This document shows positions 14,532 through 21,910 of a stretch of DNA of 29,990 nt, piece after piece; position 1 is the stretch's first letter, and every line of letters starts with the position of its first letter. The stretch covers positions 1 to 29,990 of the forward strand of contig DASUXA010000078.1 in assembly GCA_036378155.1 (NCBI GenBank), read 5' to 3'. This DNA is from DASUXA01 sp036378155. GTDB taxonomy: Bacteria; Actinomycetota; Actinomycetes; Mycobacteriales; Micromonosporaceae. The notes below the pieces were generated by a model. It had not been told where the DNA came from. It saw only the letters and a list, made by a program, of their open reading frames with translations, and did not search any database. The translations under genes and the position numbers were made by a program.

Positions 14532-16022
14532 GTGCTCAGCCTTCGTGTAACGGCCGGGTGGGCGGCACCGGCGGTGCTCGCCCTCCCGGTCGGCCCGGAT
14601 GGTCGGCCGCCGGCGACGCTCGCCGGTCCGCTGCCCGAACCAGCGGAAATCGCCGCGTACCTCGACGACGTCGACCACCGCGGCCGCCCCGGTCTGATCC
14701 ATACCCTGCCCCGTCCGCTGCGGACGCCGCGCAAACTGCTGCTGGTCGGCGTCGGCGACGGTACCGAGGCGAACTGGCGCGCCGCCGGCGCCGCCCTGGC
14801 TCGCGCCGCCCGGCGCGACGAGACGCTGACTGTCGCCATTCCGACCGGTTGCGAGCCGGGCGTGGTACGCGGTGTCGCCGAGGGTCTGCTGCTCGGGTCG
14901 TACCGGTTCCGCCTCGGCGCCGACGACCCGGACACGGCTCCGAAGCTGCGCGAGGTCGTGCTCGCGGTCGACGAGCCGGGGCGGTACGCCGACGTCGTGC
15001 GTACCGCCGAGGTCGTCGCGGCGGCGACCCACCTGGCTCGCGACCTCACCAACATGCCCAGCGACGTGAAGTCGCCGGCATGGCTCGCCGAGCGGGTCGA
15101 GGAGGAGGTCAGGACCGCCGCCCTGGGCGGTCTCGACGTCCACGTCCGTGCCCCGACCGCCCTCGCCGAGCAGGGCTTCAACGGCATTCTCGCGGTGGGC
15201 GGCGGCTCGGCACGCGGCCCGCGCCTGGTCGAGCTGTCCTGGCGTCCGGACGGCGCGACCACCCACATCGTGCTGGTCGGCAAGGGCATCACCTTCGACA
15301 CCGGCGGGCTGAGCATCAAACCCCGCGAGGGCATGAAGCTCATGCGCAAGGACATGGGCGGCGCCGCCGCCGTGCTCGCCGCCACGCTGGGCGCCGCCCG
15401 GCTCGGCCTGCCCGTCGCGATCACCACGCTCACCCCGCTCGCCGAGAACATGCCCGCCGGCAGCGCGTTCCGTCCGGGCGACGTGGTACGGCACTTCGGC
15501 GGGACGACCAGCGAGATCTTCAACGCCGACGCTGAGGGGCGGGTGGTGCTGGCGGACGCCCTGTCGTACGCCCGGCACCGGTTGCGCCCGGATGCGATCG
15601 TCGATCTCGCCACGTTGACCGGCGCGAACGCCGTCGCCCTGGGCAAGCGGACCGCCGCGATGTACAGCGAGAACGACGACCTCGCCACGGCGATCGAGGC
15701 GGCGGCGCGGGCGGCCGGCGAGAACGTGTGGCGGATGCCGCTGGTCGACGACTACGTCGCCAACTTCGCCAGCGACGTCGCCGACGTGGGCAATTCCGCC
15801 GAGGCGGGCGGTGCGGGGTCGATCACGGCGGCGCTGTTCCTACGCGAATTCGTCGGCGAGTACCGCGACCGGTGGCTGCACCTGGACATGTCGGCTCCGG
15901 CGTGGAGCGACAGCGCCGACGCCGAACTGACCAGGGGCGCGACCGGCTGGGGCGTGCGTACCCTGCTGCGCTGGCTGGAAGGGCTGCCCAGCAGGGCAGC
16001 CACGACAGCGGTGGGCGTCTGA
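14532..16022 (+). CDS. pepA: Leucyl aminopeptidase, M17 family
   Basis: The 496-aa cytosolic metallo-aminopeptidase removes N-terminal residues from peptides. The C-terminal catalytic domain shows both signatures: VGKGITFDTGGLSIKP with Lys251, Asp256 and Lys263, then MRKDMGGAAAV with Asp274. NADAEGRVVLADAL has Asp333, Glu335 and Arg337. These cover the two-metal site and the bicarbonate-binding Arg. The usual signature NTDAEGR is NADAEGR here. Length fits the family. The start is GTG 14532, with GGCGGAAG somewhat far upstream, so the start is moderately sure. It is convergent with the O-methyltransferase gene, with only 9 bp between stop codons. Confidence 0.93.
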   Translation: MLSLRVTAGWAAPAVLALPVGPDGRPPATLAGPLPEPAEIAAYLDDVDHRGRPGLIHTLPRPLRTPRKLLLVGVGDGTEANWRAAGAALARAARRDETLTVAIPTGCEPGVVRGVAEGLLLGSYRFRLGADDPDTAPKLREVVLAVDEPGRYADVVRTAEVVAAATHLARDLTNMPSDVKSPAWLAERVEEEVRTAALGGLDVHVRAPTALAEQGFNGILAVGGGSARGPRLVELSWRPDGATTHIVLVGKGITFDTGGLSIKPREGMKLMRKDMGGAAAVLAATLGAARLGLPVAITTLTPLAENMPAGSAFRPGDVVRHFGGTTSEIFNADAEGRVVLADALSYARHRLRPDAIVDLATLTGANAVALGKRTAAMYSENDDLATAIEAAARAAGENVWRMPLVDDYVANFASDVADVGNSAEAGGAGSITAALFLREFVGEYRDRWLHLDMSAPAWSDSADAELTRGATGWGVRTLLRWLEGLPSRAATTAVGV

Positions 16023-16031
16023 CGGTACGGG

Positions 16032-16685
16032 TCAGCGCCGGACCGCGCACAGCAGCCCGGCGCCGACCGGCAGCAGCGCCGGTACCCACCCGCCGTCGTC
16101 GCGGATCGTCTTCATGACCTCGCGCAGCATCACGGTCGCGGTGTCGCGGGCGGCCGGGTCGCCGACCCGGCCGCCCGCCAACGCCCCGTGCAGGATCAGC
16201 AGCCCGCCGGGGCGCAACAGCCGGTGGGCGTACTCGACGCACGCCGGGTACTCGTCGACCTGGCTGTCCACGAACACCAGGTCGTAGGCGCCGTCGGCGA
16301 GTCGGGGGAGCACCTCCAGCGCGCGACCGGTGATCAGTCGCGTGCGTGACGGGGCGTACCCGGCGTCGAGAAAGGCGCGCCGGGCGATGCGCTGATGTTC
16401 CGCCTCGACGTCGATCGTGGTCAGGATGCCGTCCGGTCGCAGCCCGCCGAGCAGCCAGAGCCCGCTGACTCCGGTACCGGTGCCGATCTCCACGACGGCA
16501 CGCGCGTTGCTGGTCGCCGCGAGCATGCGCAGCACCGCCCCGGCGGCGGGTTGGATCGGGTTCAATCCCATCTCGCGGGCCTGCGCCCGGGCTGCCCGGT
16601 GCGCGGGGTCCTCCGGCACGTACGTGTCGGCGTACTCCCGCGACGGGCCGCCGGTCGGGTCGCTGAGGTGTGGCGTTGTGGTGAT
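16032..16685 (-). CDS. O-methyltransferase family 3 (Rv1220c type) with apparent ATC start
   Basis: The 217-aa protein has the class I methyltransferase fold of the catechol-/caffeoyl-CoA-O-methyltransferase type. AREMGLNPIQPAAGAVLRML leads into motif I VVEIGTGTGVSGLWLL. LTTIDVEAEHQRIARRAF, TRLITGRALEVLPRL, YDLVFVDSQVDEYPACVEYA, RLLRPGGLLILHGAL and VPALLPVGAGLLCAVRR follow. AGGAGGT (16697-16691) stands 5 nt before ATC at 16685, and the reading ITTTPHLSDP fits the expected N-terminus. No ATG, GTG or TTG is in frame there. The next candidate is GTG 16619, without a Shine-Dalgarno. A TACGAT -10 lies upstream. In other actinobacteria this gene is divergent from sigE; here it faces htrA. Substrate unknown. 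Confidence 0.85.
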   Translation of the reverse strand: MTTTPHLSDPTGGPSREYADTYVPEDPAHRAARAQAREMGLNPIQPAAGAVLRMLAATSNARAVVEIGTGTGVSGLWLLGGLRPDGILTTIDVEAEHQRIARRAFLDAGYAPSRTRLITGRALEVLPRLADGAYDLVFVDSQVDEYPACVEYAHRLLRPGGLLILHGALAGGRVGDPAARDTATVMLREVMKTIRDDGGWVPALLPVGAGLLCAVRR

Positions 16686-16721
16686 GGGGCACCTCCTGCG
16701 GGCGGCGGTACGGGCGTAAGG

Positions 16722-16742
16722 ATCGTAGGTCCCGCGTAGGGT
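16722..16742. promoter_or_regulatory. Divergent -10 boxes of the O-methyltransferase and htrA genes
   Basis: On the minus strand TACGAT (16727-16722) precedes the O-methyltransferase leader with its AGGAGGT. On the plus strand TAGGGT (16737-16742) precedes htrA. The two boxes are 9 bp apart. -35 elements are not recognisable. Confidence 0.45.
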
Positions 16743-16799
16743 GTGGCGCTTCGTGCCATCCTGGATGGCGACGGACCGGACGGAGAGGTGCAGCCAATC

Positions 16800-18056
16800 G
16801 TGACCGACGCTTCGGGCTGGCGACAGGCGGGCGGTGACGGACCTGGGCAGCCGTCGCCGTGGTGGTCGGACGCCTTGACCGATCCCTGGCGCGATCCGCG
16901 TTCGCCCGCGGTGGTGGTACGCCAACTGCCGGCGACCGCACCGGACGACGCGGCCCCGCTGGAGCAGGTCGATACGACGCCGCCGCGGCACCGCCTCGGG
17001 CTGGTCTTCGTGGTGGCGGTGGTGACCGCGCTGCTGGCCGGCGCGCTCGGCGGCACGCTCGGATTCGTGTTCGCGACCCGTACCGGTACCGCCGGCGGGC
17101 GGACCCCGATCGGGGCGAGCGGCAGCGCACCCGCGCTCGCGCAGCGCGCGCCCGACTCGTTGGCGGCGGCGGTGCACCGGGTACTACCCAGCGTCGTCAC
17201 CGTCCGGGTGGGCAGCACCAGCGGGTACAGCCTCGGTTCCGGGTTCATCGTGTCCGCCGACGGCTACGTGGTGACCAACGACCACGTGATCTCGGGTGCG
17301 TCCGGTACCGCGACGGTGGTGTTCGGGGACTCGAGCACGGCGGTCGCGAGGATCGTCGGACGCGACGAGGAGTCCGACATCGGCGTGCTCAAGGTCGACC
17401 GGAGCGGGCTGCCGCCGGTACAGTTCGGCGACTCCGACGCCCTGGCGGTCGGCGACCCGGTCATCGCGGTCGGCTCGCCGCTCGCCCTGACGAACACCGT
17501 CACCGCCGGGATCGTCAGCGCCCTCAACCGCCCGGTGGAAGCCAGCGAGGAAGGCGGTCCGACCCGGTACTACGCCGCGATCCAGACCGACGCGGCGGTG
17601 AACCACGGCAACTCCGGCGGTCCGTTGGTGGACAGCGCGGGGCGGGTCATCGGCGTGAACGCGGTGATCAAGTCGCTCGCCAGCAACTCCGACGAGGCGG
17701 GCAACATCGGTCTCGCCTTCGCCATCCCGATCAACCAGGCGAAGCGCATCGCGCAGGACATCATCGACACCGGCAAGGCGCGGCGGACCGTGCTCGGCGC
17801 GCAACTCGACACCGCGTACCGCAACATCAACGGCGGGGTGCGGCTGCTCGGCGTCGAACCGGGCGGACCGGCGGCGGGCGCCGGACTCAAGGCAGGCGAC
17901 GTCGTGCTCCGCATCGACGGTCAGCCGGTCGAGGAGCCCGGCGACGTGATCGCGCTGATCCGCAAGTACCCGCCGGGCGCCACTGTCACCGTCGACTACC
18001 AGCGCGGCGGCGCGAACCGGGCGGCGGAGGTACGGCTGGTCGCCGACGCGAAGTAG
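16800..18056 (+). CDS. htrA: HtrA/DegP-like S1C serine protease, membrane-anchored
   Basis: The 418-aa protease acts outside the membrane on misfolded envelope proteins. A cytoplasmic Pro/Asp-rich N-terminus (1-63) leads to one transmembrane helix (about 67-92). The trypsin-like domain has His162 (TNDHV), Asp193 (ESDIGVL) and Ser272 (GNSGGP). A PDZ domain covers about residues 325-415 (GVRLLGVEPGGPAAGAGLKA, GDVVLRIDGQPVEEPGDVIA). I chose GTG 16800, with GGAGAGG 11 nt upstream. GTG 16788 and GTG 16743 are in frame, but 16743 directly abuts the -10 box. In most actinobacteria sigE and its anti-sigma gene precede htrA; both are absent here. tatB follows 76 bp downstream. Confidence 0.92.
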   Translation: MTDASGWRQAGGDGPGQPSPWWSDALTDPWRDPRSPAVVVRQLPATAPDDAAPLEQVDTTPPRHRLGLVFVVAVVTALLAGALGGTLGFVFATRTGTAGGRTPIGASGSAPALAQRAPDSLAAAVHRVLPSVVTVRVGSTSGYSLGSGFIVSADGYVVTNDHVISGASGTATVVFGDSSTAVARIVGRDEESDIGVLKVDRSGLPPVQFGDSDALAVGDPVIAVGSPLALTNTVTAGIVSALNRPVEASEEGGPTRYYAAIQTDAAVNHGNSGGPLVDSAGRVIGVNAVIKSLASNSDEAGNIGLAFAIPINQAKRIAQDIIDTGKARRTVLGAQLDTAYRNINGGVRLLGVEPGGPAAGAGLKAGDVVLRIDGQPVEEPGDVIALIRKYPPGATVTVDYQRGGANRAAEVRLVADAK

Positions 18057-18132
18057 CGGCTGCCCTCTGCCGCTGACCCGTCTGCCCTGCGTACGCTGTC
18101 AGAAGCCGACTCGGGACCTGGGAGGGGGCGGC

Positions 18133-18558
18133 GTGTTCGGGCTGGAGAACATCAACGGCTGGGAGGTCGTCGCCCTGCTCCTGTTGGCGCTGTTCATCTT
18201 CGGTCCGGACAAGCTGCCGAAGGCGATCAGCGACGGGGTGCGGATGGTGCGCCAGTTGCGGCAGCTCGCCAGCAACGCCGCCGGGGACCTCAGCCGCGAG
18301 TTGGGCACGGAGATTCAGGTCGAGGACCTGCACCCGAAGACCTTCATCCGCAAGCACCTGCTCAGCGAGGAGGACGAGCGCGCGCTGCGCGCTCCGGTGG
18401 AGAAGCTGTACCGCGAGGTCAGCAGCGACGCCGCCGAGTTGAGCAAGCAGGTGCGGCGAGCCGCGGACGCCGCGGACCTGAAGAAGCCGGTCGACGGGTC
18501 GGGCTCGCCGAAGCAGGTCACCCGGGCCGCGCACGAGTTCGACGCCGACGCGACCTGA
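18133..18558 (+). CDS. tatB: Sec-independent protein translocase subunit TatB
   Basis: The 141-aa protein has a short N-terminal membrane helix (about residues 10-23, WEVVALLLLALFIFGP). The family hallmark FGPDKLPKAI follows, then an amphipathic helix (SDGVRMVRQLRQLASNAAGD) and a charged, helical C-terminal region. TatB binds twin-arginine substrates with TatC and passes them to TatA. GTG 18133 has GGGAGGGGG about 5 nt upstream. Position after htrA matches the widespread htrA-tatB arrangement. Distinction from TatA rests on the length and context. Confidence 0.93.
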   Translation: MFGLENINGWEVVALLLLALFIFGPDKLPKAISDGVRMVRQLRQLASNAAGDLSRELGTEIQVEDLHPKTFIRKHLLSEEDERALRAPVEKLYREVSSDAAELSKQVRRAADAADLKKPVDGSGSPKQVTRAAHEFDADAT

Positions 18559-18635
18559 TCAGGCGGGTACTCGCGTCGTTCGTCGAGGATCCGCCCGCGC
18601 GCTGGGTTCAGCGGTGGGACCATCCTGGGATGCTC

Positions 18636-18671
18636 ACACCGCTCGTGGTGTGCGCACATCGCGAGCGGTGT
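18636..18671. terminator. Nested palindrome between convergent tatB and mrp
   Basis: ACACCGCTCG (18636-18645) and CGAGCGGTGT (18662-18671) are perfect complements. The 16-nt spacer itself holds the perfect 10-bp palindrome TGTGCGCACA (18649-18658). The gap between tatB and mrp (198 bp) holds no gene I can support, so a bidirectional terminator is likely. Confidence 0.6.
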
Positions 18672-18756
18672 ACACCTCGGTCGGCACCCGTCGGGCAAAC
18701 CGCCCGCCCGTCGCTGCGCGAACCGGCGTCGCGGGACGGACGCGACCGAGACTGGG

Positions 18757-19899
18757 TCAGCGACGTACCGGCGACAGCCCGAGCGGCTTGCCGGCGAGCG
18801 ACTCCCGCCGCACCGCGAGCCGGTCAGCCACGCCGCGCAGCGCCGCCGCAGCGGGCGCGTCCGGCTCCGCCAGCACGATCGGGATACCCGCGTCGCCGGC
18901 CTCGCGGACGCGCGTGTCGAGCGGGATCTGACCGATCAGCGGTACCGACGCGCCGACCAGCCGGGTGAGCGAGTCGGCGACGGTCTGCCCGCCGCCCGAG
19001 CCGAAGATCTCCATCCGCTCGCCGCTGGGCAGTTCCAGCCAGGACATGTTCTCCACGACGCCGACGAGGCGCTGGTGGGTCTGCAACGCGATGGAACCGG
19101 CGCGCTCGGCGACCTCGGCGGCGGCAGCCTGGGGCGTGGTGACCACCAGGATCTCGGCGTTCGGCAGCAGCTGGGCGAGGGAGATCGCGACGTCGCCGGT
19201 ACCCGGCGGCAGGTCGAGCAGCAGGACGTCCAACTCGCCCCAGTACACGTCGGCGAGGAACTGCTGCAACGCCCGGTGCAGCATCGGGCCGCGCCACACC
19301 ACGGCGGCGTTGCCCTGGGTGAACATCCCGATCGAGATCACCTTCACGCCGTGCGACTGCGGCGGCATGATCATGTCTTCGACGCGGGTGGGGCGCGACG
19401 CCGCGCCCAGCATGCGCGGCACCGAGTGTCCGTAGATGTCCGCGTCGATCACGCCGACGGACAGTCCGCGCGCGGCGAGCGCGGCGGCGAGGTTCACCGT
19501 CACGCTCGACTTGCCGACCCCGCCCTTGCCGCTGGCGACCGCGAACACCCTGGTACGCGAGCCGGGCTGGGCGAACGGAACGACCGGTTCGACGCCTGCC
19601 CCGCCGCGCAGCCGGGTCTGCAGTTCCCGCCGCTGCTCGTCACTCATCACGCCGAACGCGACGTCCACGCTCGTCACCCCGTCGACCTCGCGGACCGCCG
19701 CGGTGATGTCGGACGTCAGCTTGTCCCGCAGCGGACAGCCGGCGACGGTCAGCAGGATCTCCACCCGCACCGCGCCGCCGTCGACCGCGACCGAGCGCAC
19801 CATGCCCAGGTCGGTGATGGGGCGGCGGATCTCGGGGTCGTTGACGGTGGCGAGCGCGGCGTGGATCGCCGACTCCATCGTGGTGGCAGGCGCTGACAT
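18757..19899 (-). CDS. mrp: Mrp/NBP35-type P-loop Fe-S carrier ATPase with N-terminal MIP18 (DUF59) domain
   Basis: The 380-aa protein starts with a MIP18-type domain (residues about 5-85, DPEIRRPITDLGMVRSVAVD, LTVAGCPLRDKL). The Mrp P-loop domain follows: deviant Walker A GKGGVGKSS (124-132), IDADIYGHSVPRMLG, QGNAAVVWRGPMLHRALQQF, LLLDLPPGTGDVAISL and VGVVENMSWLELPSGERMEI. Mrp proteins deliver Fe-S clusters to targets. The CxxC pair usually found after VVENMS in many Mrp homologues is absent here. ATG 19899 was chosen; ATG 19908 three codons upstream is equally possible. It is the last gene of a three-gene minus-strand unit with the DUF1003 and CBS genes. Confidence 0.92.
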   Translation of the reverse strand: MSAPATTMESAIHAALATVNDPEIRRPITDLGMVRSVAVDGGAVRVEILLTVAGCPLRDKLTSDITAAVREVDGVTSVDVAFGVMSDEQRRELQTRLRGGAGVEPVVPFAQPGSRTRVFAVASGKGGVGKSSVTVNLAAALAARGLSVGVIDADIYGHSVPRMLGAASRPTRVEDMIMPPQSHGVKVISIGMFTQGNAAVVWRGPMLHRALQQFLADVYWGELDVLLLDLPPGTGDVAISLAQLLPNAEILVVTTPQAAAAEVAERAGSIALQTHQRLVGVVENMSWLELPSGERMEIFGSGGGQTVADSLTRLVGASVPLIGQIPLDTRVREAGDAGIPIVLAEPDAPAAAALRGVADRLAVRRESLAGKPLGLSPVRR

Positions 19900-19909
19900 G
19901 GACCCCATG

Positions 19910-20614
19910 CTACGTCCGGCGCGGACCGCCTCCCCAGCTCACCGGTCGGGTGTGACCTGGAGTATCGGTACCGCTGTCGGGCGACTGCCCGGCACCTGGT
20001 GAGGTCGGGTCGACGGCGTCCTCGAACTCGTCGTCGAACTCCTCGTACGGCTCGTCGTAGCCGTCCGCCCCGACCCGTCGTCCGACCTTCTGCCCGCCCT
20101 TGCGCCGCTCCTTGCGCTCGGTCCTGCGCCGCTCGACCGCGGCGGTGTCGATCTCCTCCGCCAGCCGGGACAGTTCCGAGCGCAGGAAGTCGCGGGTGAC
20201 CACCTCGCCCATGGCGATGCGCAGCGCGGCGATCTCGCGCGACAGGTACTCGGTGTCCGCCTTCTGCATGGCGGCGCGGCGCCGGTCCTCCTCCATCGCC
20301 AACCGGTCGCGGTCCGCCTGCCGGTTCTGGGCGAGCAGGATCAGCGGCGCCGCGTACGACGCCTGCGTGCTGAAGAACAGGTTGAGCAGGATGAACGGGT
20401 ACGGGTCCCACTTGAATCCGTACAGGCCGACGATGTTCAGGGTCACCCAGACGATGACGAAGATCGTCATGTACGCGATGAACCGCGCGGTACCCATGAA
20501 CCGCGCGAAGTCCTCGGCGAAGTGTCCGAACGTCTCGCCGGTCAGCCTCGGCAACCGCACCCGGTGCGGCTCGCGTGGCTGGTCGAGCCGGCTCTCCCGG
20601 CGCGGTTCAGCCAT
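19910..20614 (-). CDS. DUF1003 membrane protein
   Basis: The 234-aa protein has two membrane helices (about residues 46-68, FIAYMTIFVIVWVTLNIVGL; and about 73-94) joined by the family motif GFKWDPYPFILLNLFFSTQA, followed by SYAAPLILLAQNRQADRDR. A long helical region and a Lys/Arg-rich then acidic tail (EPYEEFDDEFEDAVD) lie in the cytoplasm. Function is unknown; the family occurs beside mrp and a CBS/MgtE_N protein in many actinobacteria (the Rv1231c type). ATG 20614 has GCGAGG about 5 nt upstream; ATG 20620 is an alternative. The start overlaps the upstream gene by 8 nt and the stop is 10 bp before mrp. Confidence 0.88.
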   Translation of the reverse strand: MAEPRRESRLDQPREPHRVRLPRLTGETFGHFAEDFARFMGTARFIAYMTIFVIVWVTLNIVGLYGFKWDPYPFILLNLFFSTQASYAAPLILLAQNRQADRDRLAMEEDRRRAAMQKADTEYLSREIAALRIAMGEVVTRDFLRSELSRLAEEIDTAAVERRRTERKERRKGGQKVGRRVGADGYDEPYEEFDDEFEDAVDPTSPGAGQSPDSGTDTPGHTRPVSWGGGPRRT

Positions 20615-21878
20615 GCGCACCTCGCTGCGCCGCCACGGTTGCCGCGTCGCGGTCGCGCCAGTCCCTGGGCAGCAGGTGGTCCAGGACGTCGTCCACGGTG
20701 ACGGCGCCGACCAGTCGGTCGTTGGCGTCCACCACCGGCATCGCGACCAGGTTGTACGTCGCCATCCGCTGGGTGATCTCGAACAGCGGGGTCTCCGGGG
20801 CGAGCGGGTCGATCCCGTTGTCCACGATGCCGCCGATCAGGTCGGCGGGCGGCTCGCGGAGCAGCCGCTGGAAGTGCACCACGCCGAGGTACCGGCCGGT
20901 CGGCGTCGCCATCGGCGCGCGCGTCACGTACACCTGGGCGGCGATCGCCGGGGACAGTTGTGGTTCCCGGATCCGCGCCAACGCCTCGGCGACCGTGGCG
21001 TCCGGGGTGAGCACGATCGGTTCGGAGGTCATCACCGCGCCCGCGGTACCCGGCTGGTACGCCAGCAGCGCCCGCACCGGCGACGCCTCGTCGGGCTCCA
21101 TCAGGTCGAGCAGGACGTCCTGGTCGCGCTTGGGCAGTTCGGCGAGCAGGTCGGCGGCGTCGTCCGGATCCATCTCGGACAGCACGTCGGCGGCGCGCTC
21201 CGGGTCCAGCGCGGCGAGGATCTCCACCTGGTCGTGTTCGGGCAGTTCTTCGAGGACGTCGGCGAGGCGCTCGTCGTCGAGCGCGGCGGCGACCTCGACC
21301 CGCCTGGTGTCGGACAGGTCCTGCAACGCGTTCGCCAGGTCGGCGGCGCGCAGCTTGTCCAGTACCGCCAGCAGGTTCGCGTTGCCACGCCGGTCCGCCG
21401 CCCCGATCAGGCCGCGTACCTCGCCCCACTCGAGTTGGTGCAGTTGGCCGCGCCGGGTCAGCCGTCCGGTGCTCTCCCGTACCGCGAGCCGGCTGACCCA
21501 CCATTCGCCGGCCCGGTCCGACTCCATCGCCACGTCGACCACCGCCGCCGCCCGGCCGTTCTCCACGACGGTCACCTGACGGTCCAGCAGTTCCTCGAGG
21601 ACCAGGAGTTCGCCGGGGCGCTTCTCGAACCGGCGCAGGTTGAGGGTGCCGGTACCGAGCACGACAGCGTCCGCCTCGATCGCGGTGACCCGCCCGATGG
21701 GCAGGAAGATCCGCCGACGCAGCGGGATCTCGGCGATCAAGCCCACCACGCGGGGCGGCTGGTTGCCGGGGCGCAGCCGCGCCACGGCGTCGCGGACCCG
21801 CCCGACCAGGTCGCCGTTCGGGTCGAATACCGGCAGACCGGCCAGGCGGGCGACATACACCCTGGTCGCCGTGGTCAC
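20607..21878 (-). CDS. PRC-barrel / MgtE_N / CBS-pair cytosolic protein
   Basis: The 423-aa protein lacks the MgtE channel domain. Its N-terminal part (about 1-155) looks like tandem PRC-barrel segments (RVYVARLAGLPVFDPNGDLV). An MgtE_N superhelix follows at about 165-280 (ALQDLSDTRRVEVAAALDDE, LADVLEELPEHDQVEILAAL, DPERAADVLSEMDPDDAADL). A CBS pair then follows (GAVMTSEPIVLTPDATVAEA ... MPVVDANDRLVGAVTVDDVL). MgtE_N and CBS domains sense Mg2+ and nucleotides in the transporter, so a metal- or nucleotide-sensing regulator is inferred. The start GTG 21878 is leaderless. The gene heads the unit with DUF1003 and mrp and is divergent from phzF. Confidence 0.87.
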   Translation of the reverse strand: MTTATRVYVARLAGLPVFDPNGDLVGRVRDAVARLRPGNQPPRVVGLIAEIPLRRRIFLPIGRVTAIEADAVVLGTGTLNLRRFEKRPGELLVLEELLDRQVTVVENGRAAAVVDVAMESDRAGEWWVSRLAVRESTGRLTRRGQLHQLEWGEVRGLIGAADRRGNANLLAVLDKLRAADLANALQDLSDTRRVEVAAALDDERLADVLEELPEHDQVEILAALDPERAADVLSEMDPDDAADLLAELPKRDQDVLLDLMEPDEASPVRALLAYQPGTAGAVMTSEPIVLTPDATVAEALARIREPQLSPAIAAQVYVTRAPMATPTGRYLGVVHFQRLLREPPADLIGGIVDNGIDPLAPETPLFEITQRMATYNLVAMPVVDANDRLVGAVTVDDVLDHLLPRDWRDRDAATVAAQRGAHG

Positions 21879-21910
21879 CTACACAGCGTAAAGGGCTCTA
21901 GGGTGTTGCC
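21879..21910. promoter_or_regulatory. Two divergent leaderless promoters, -10 boxes 8 bp apart
   Basis: Minus strand: TACGCT (21890-21885), 6 nt, then GTG 21878. Plus strand: TAGGGT (21899-21904), 6 nt, then ATG 21911. Start codons of the CBS-domain gene and the phzF gene are only 32 bp apart, so the -35 region of each promoter lies in the other gene's start. Confidence 0.6.
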
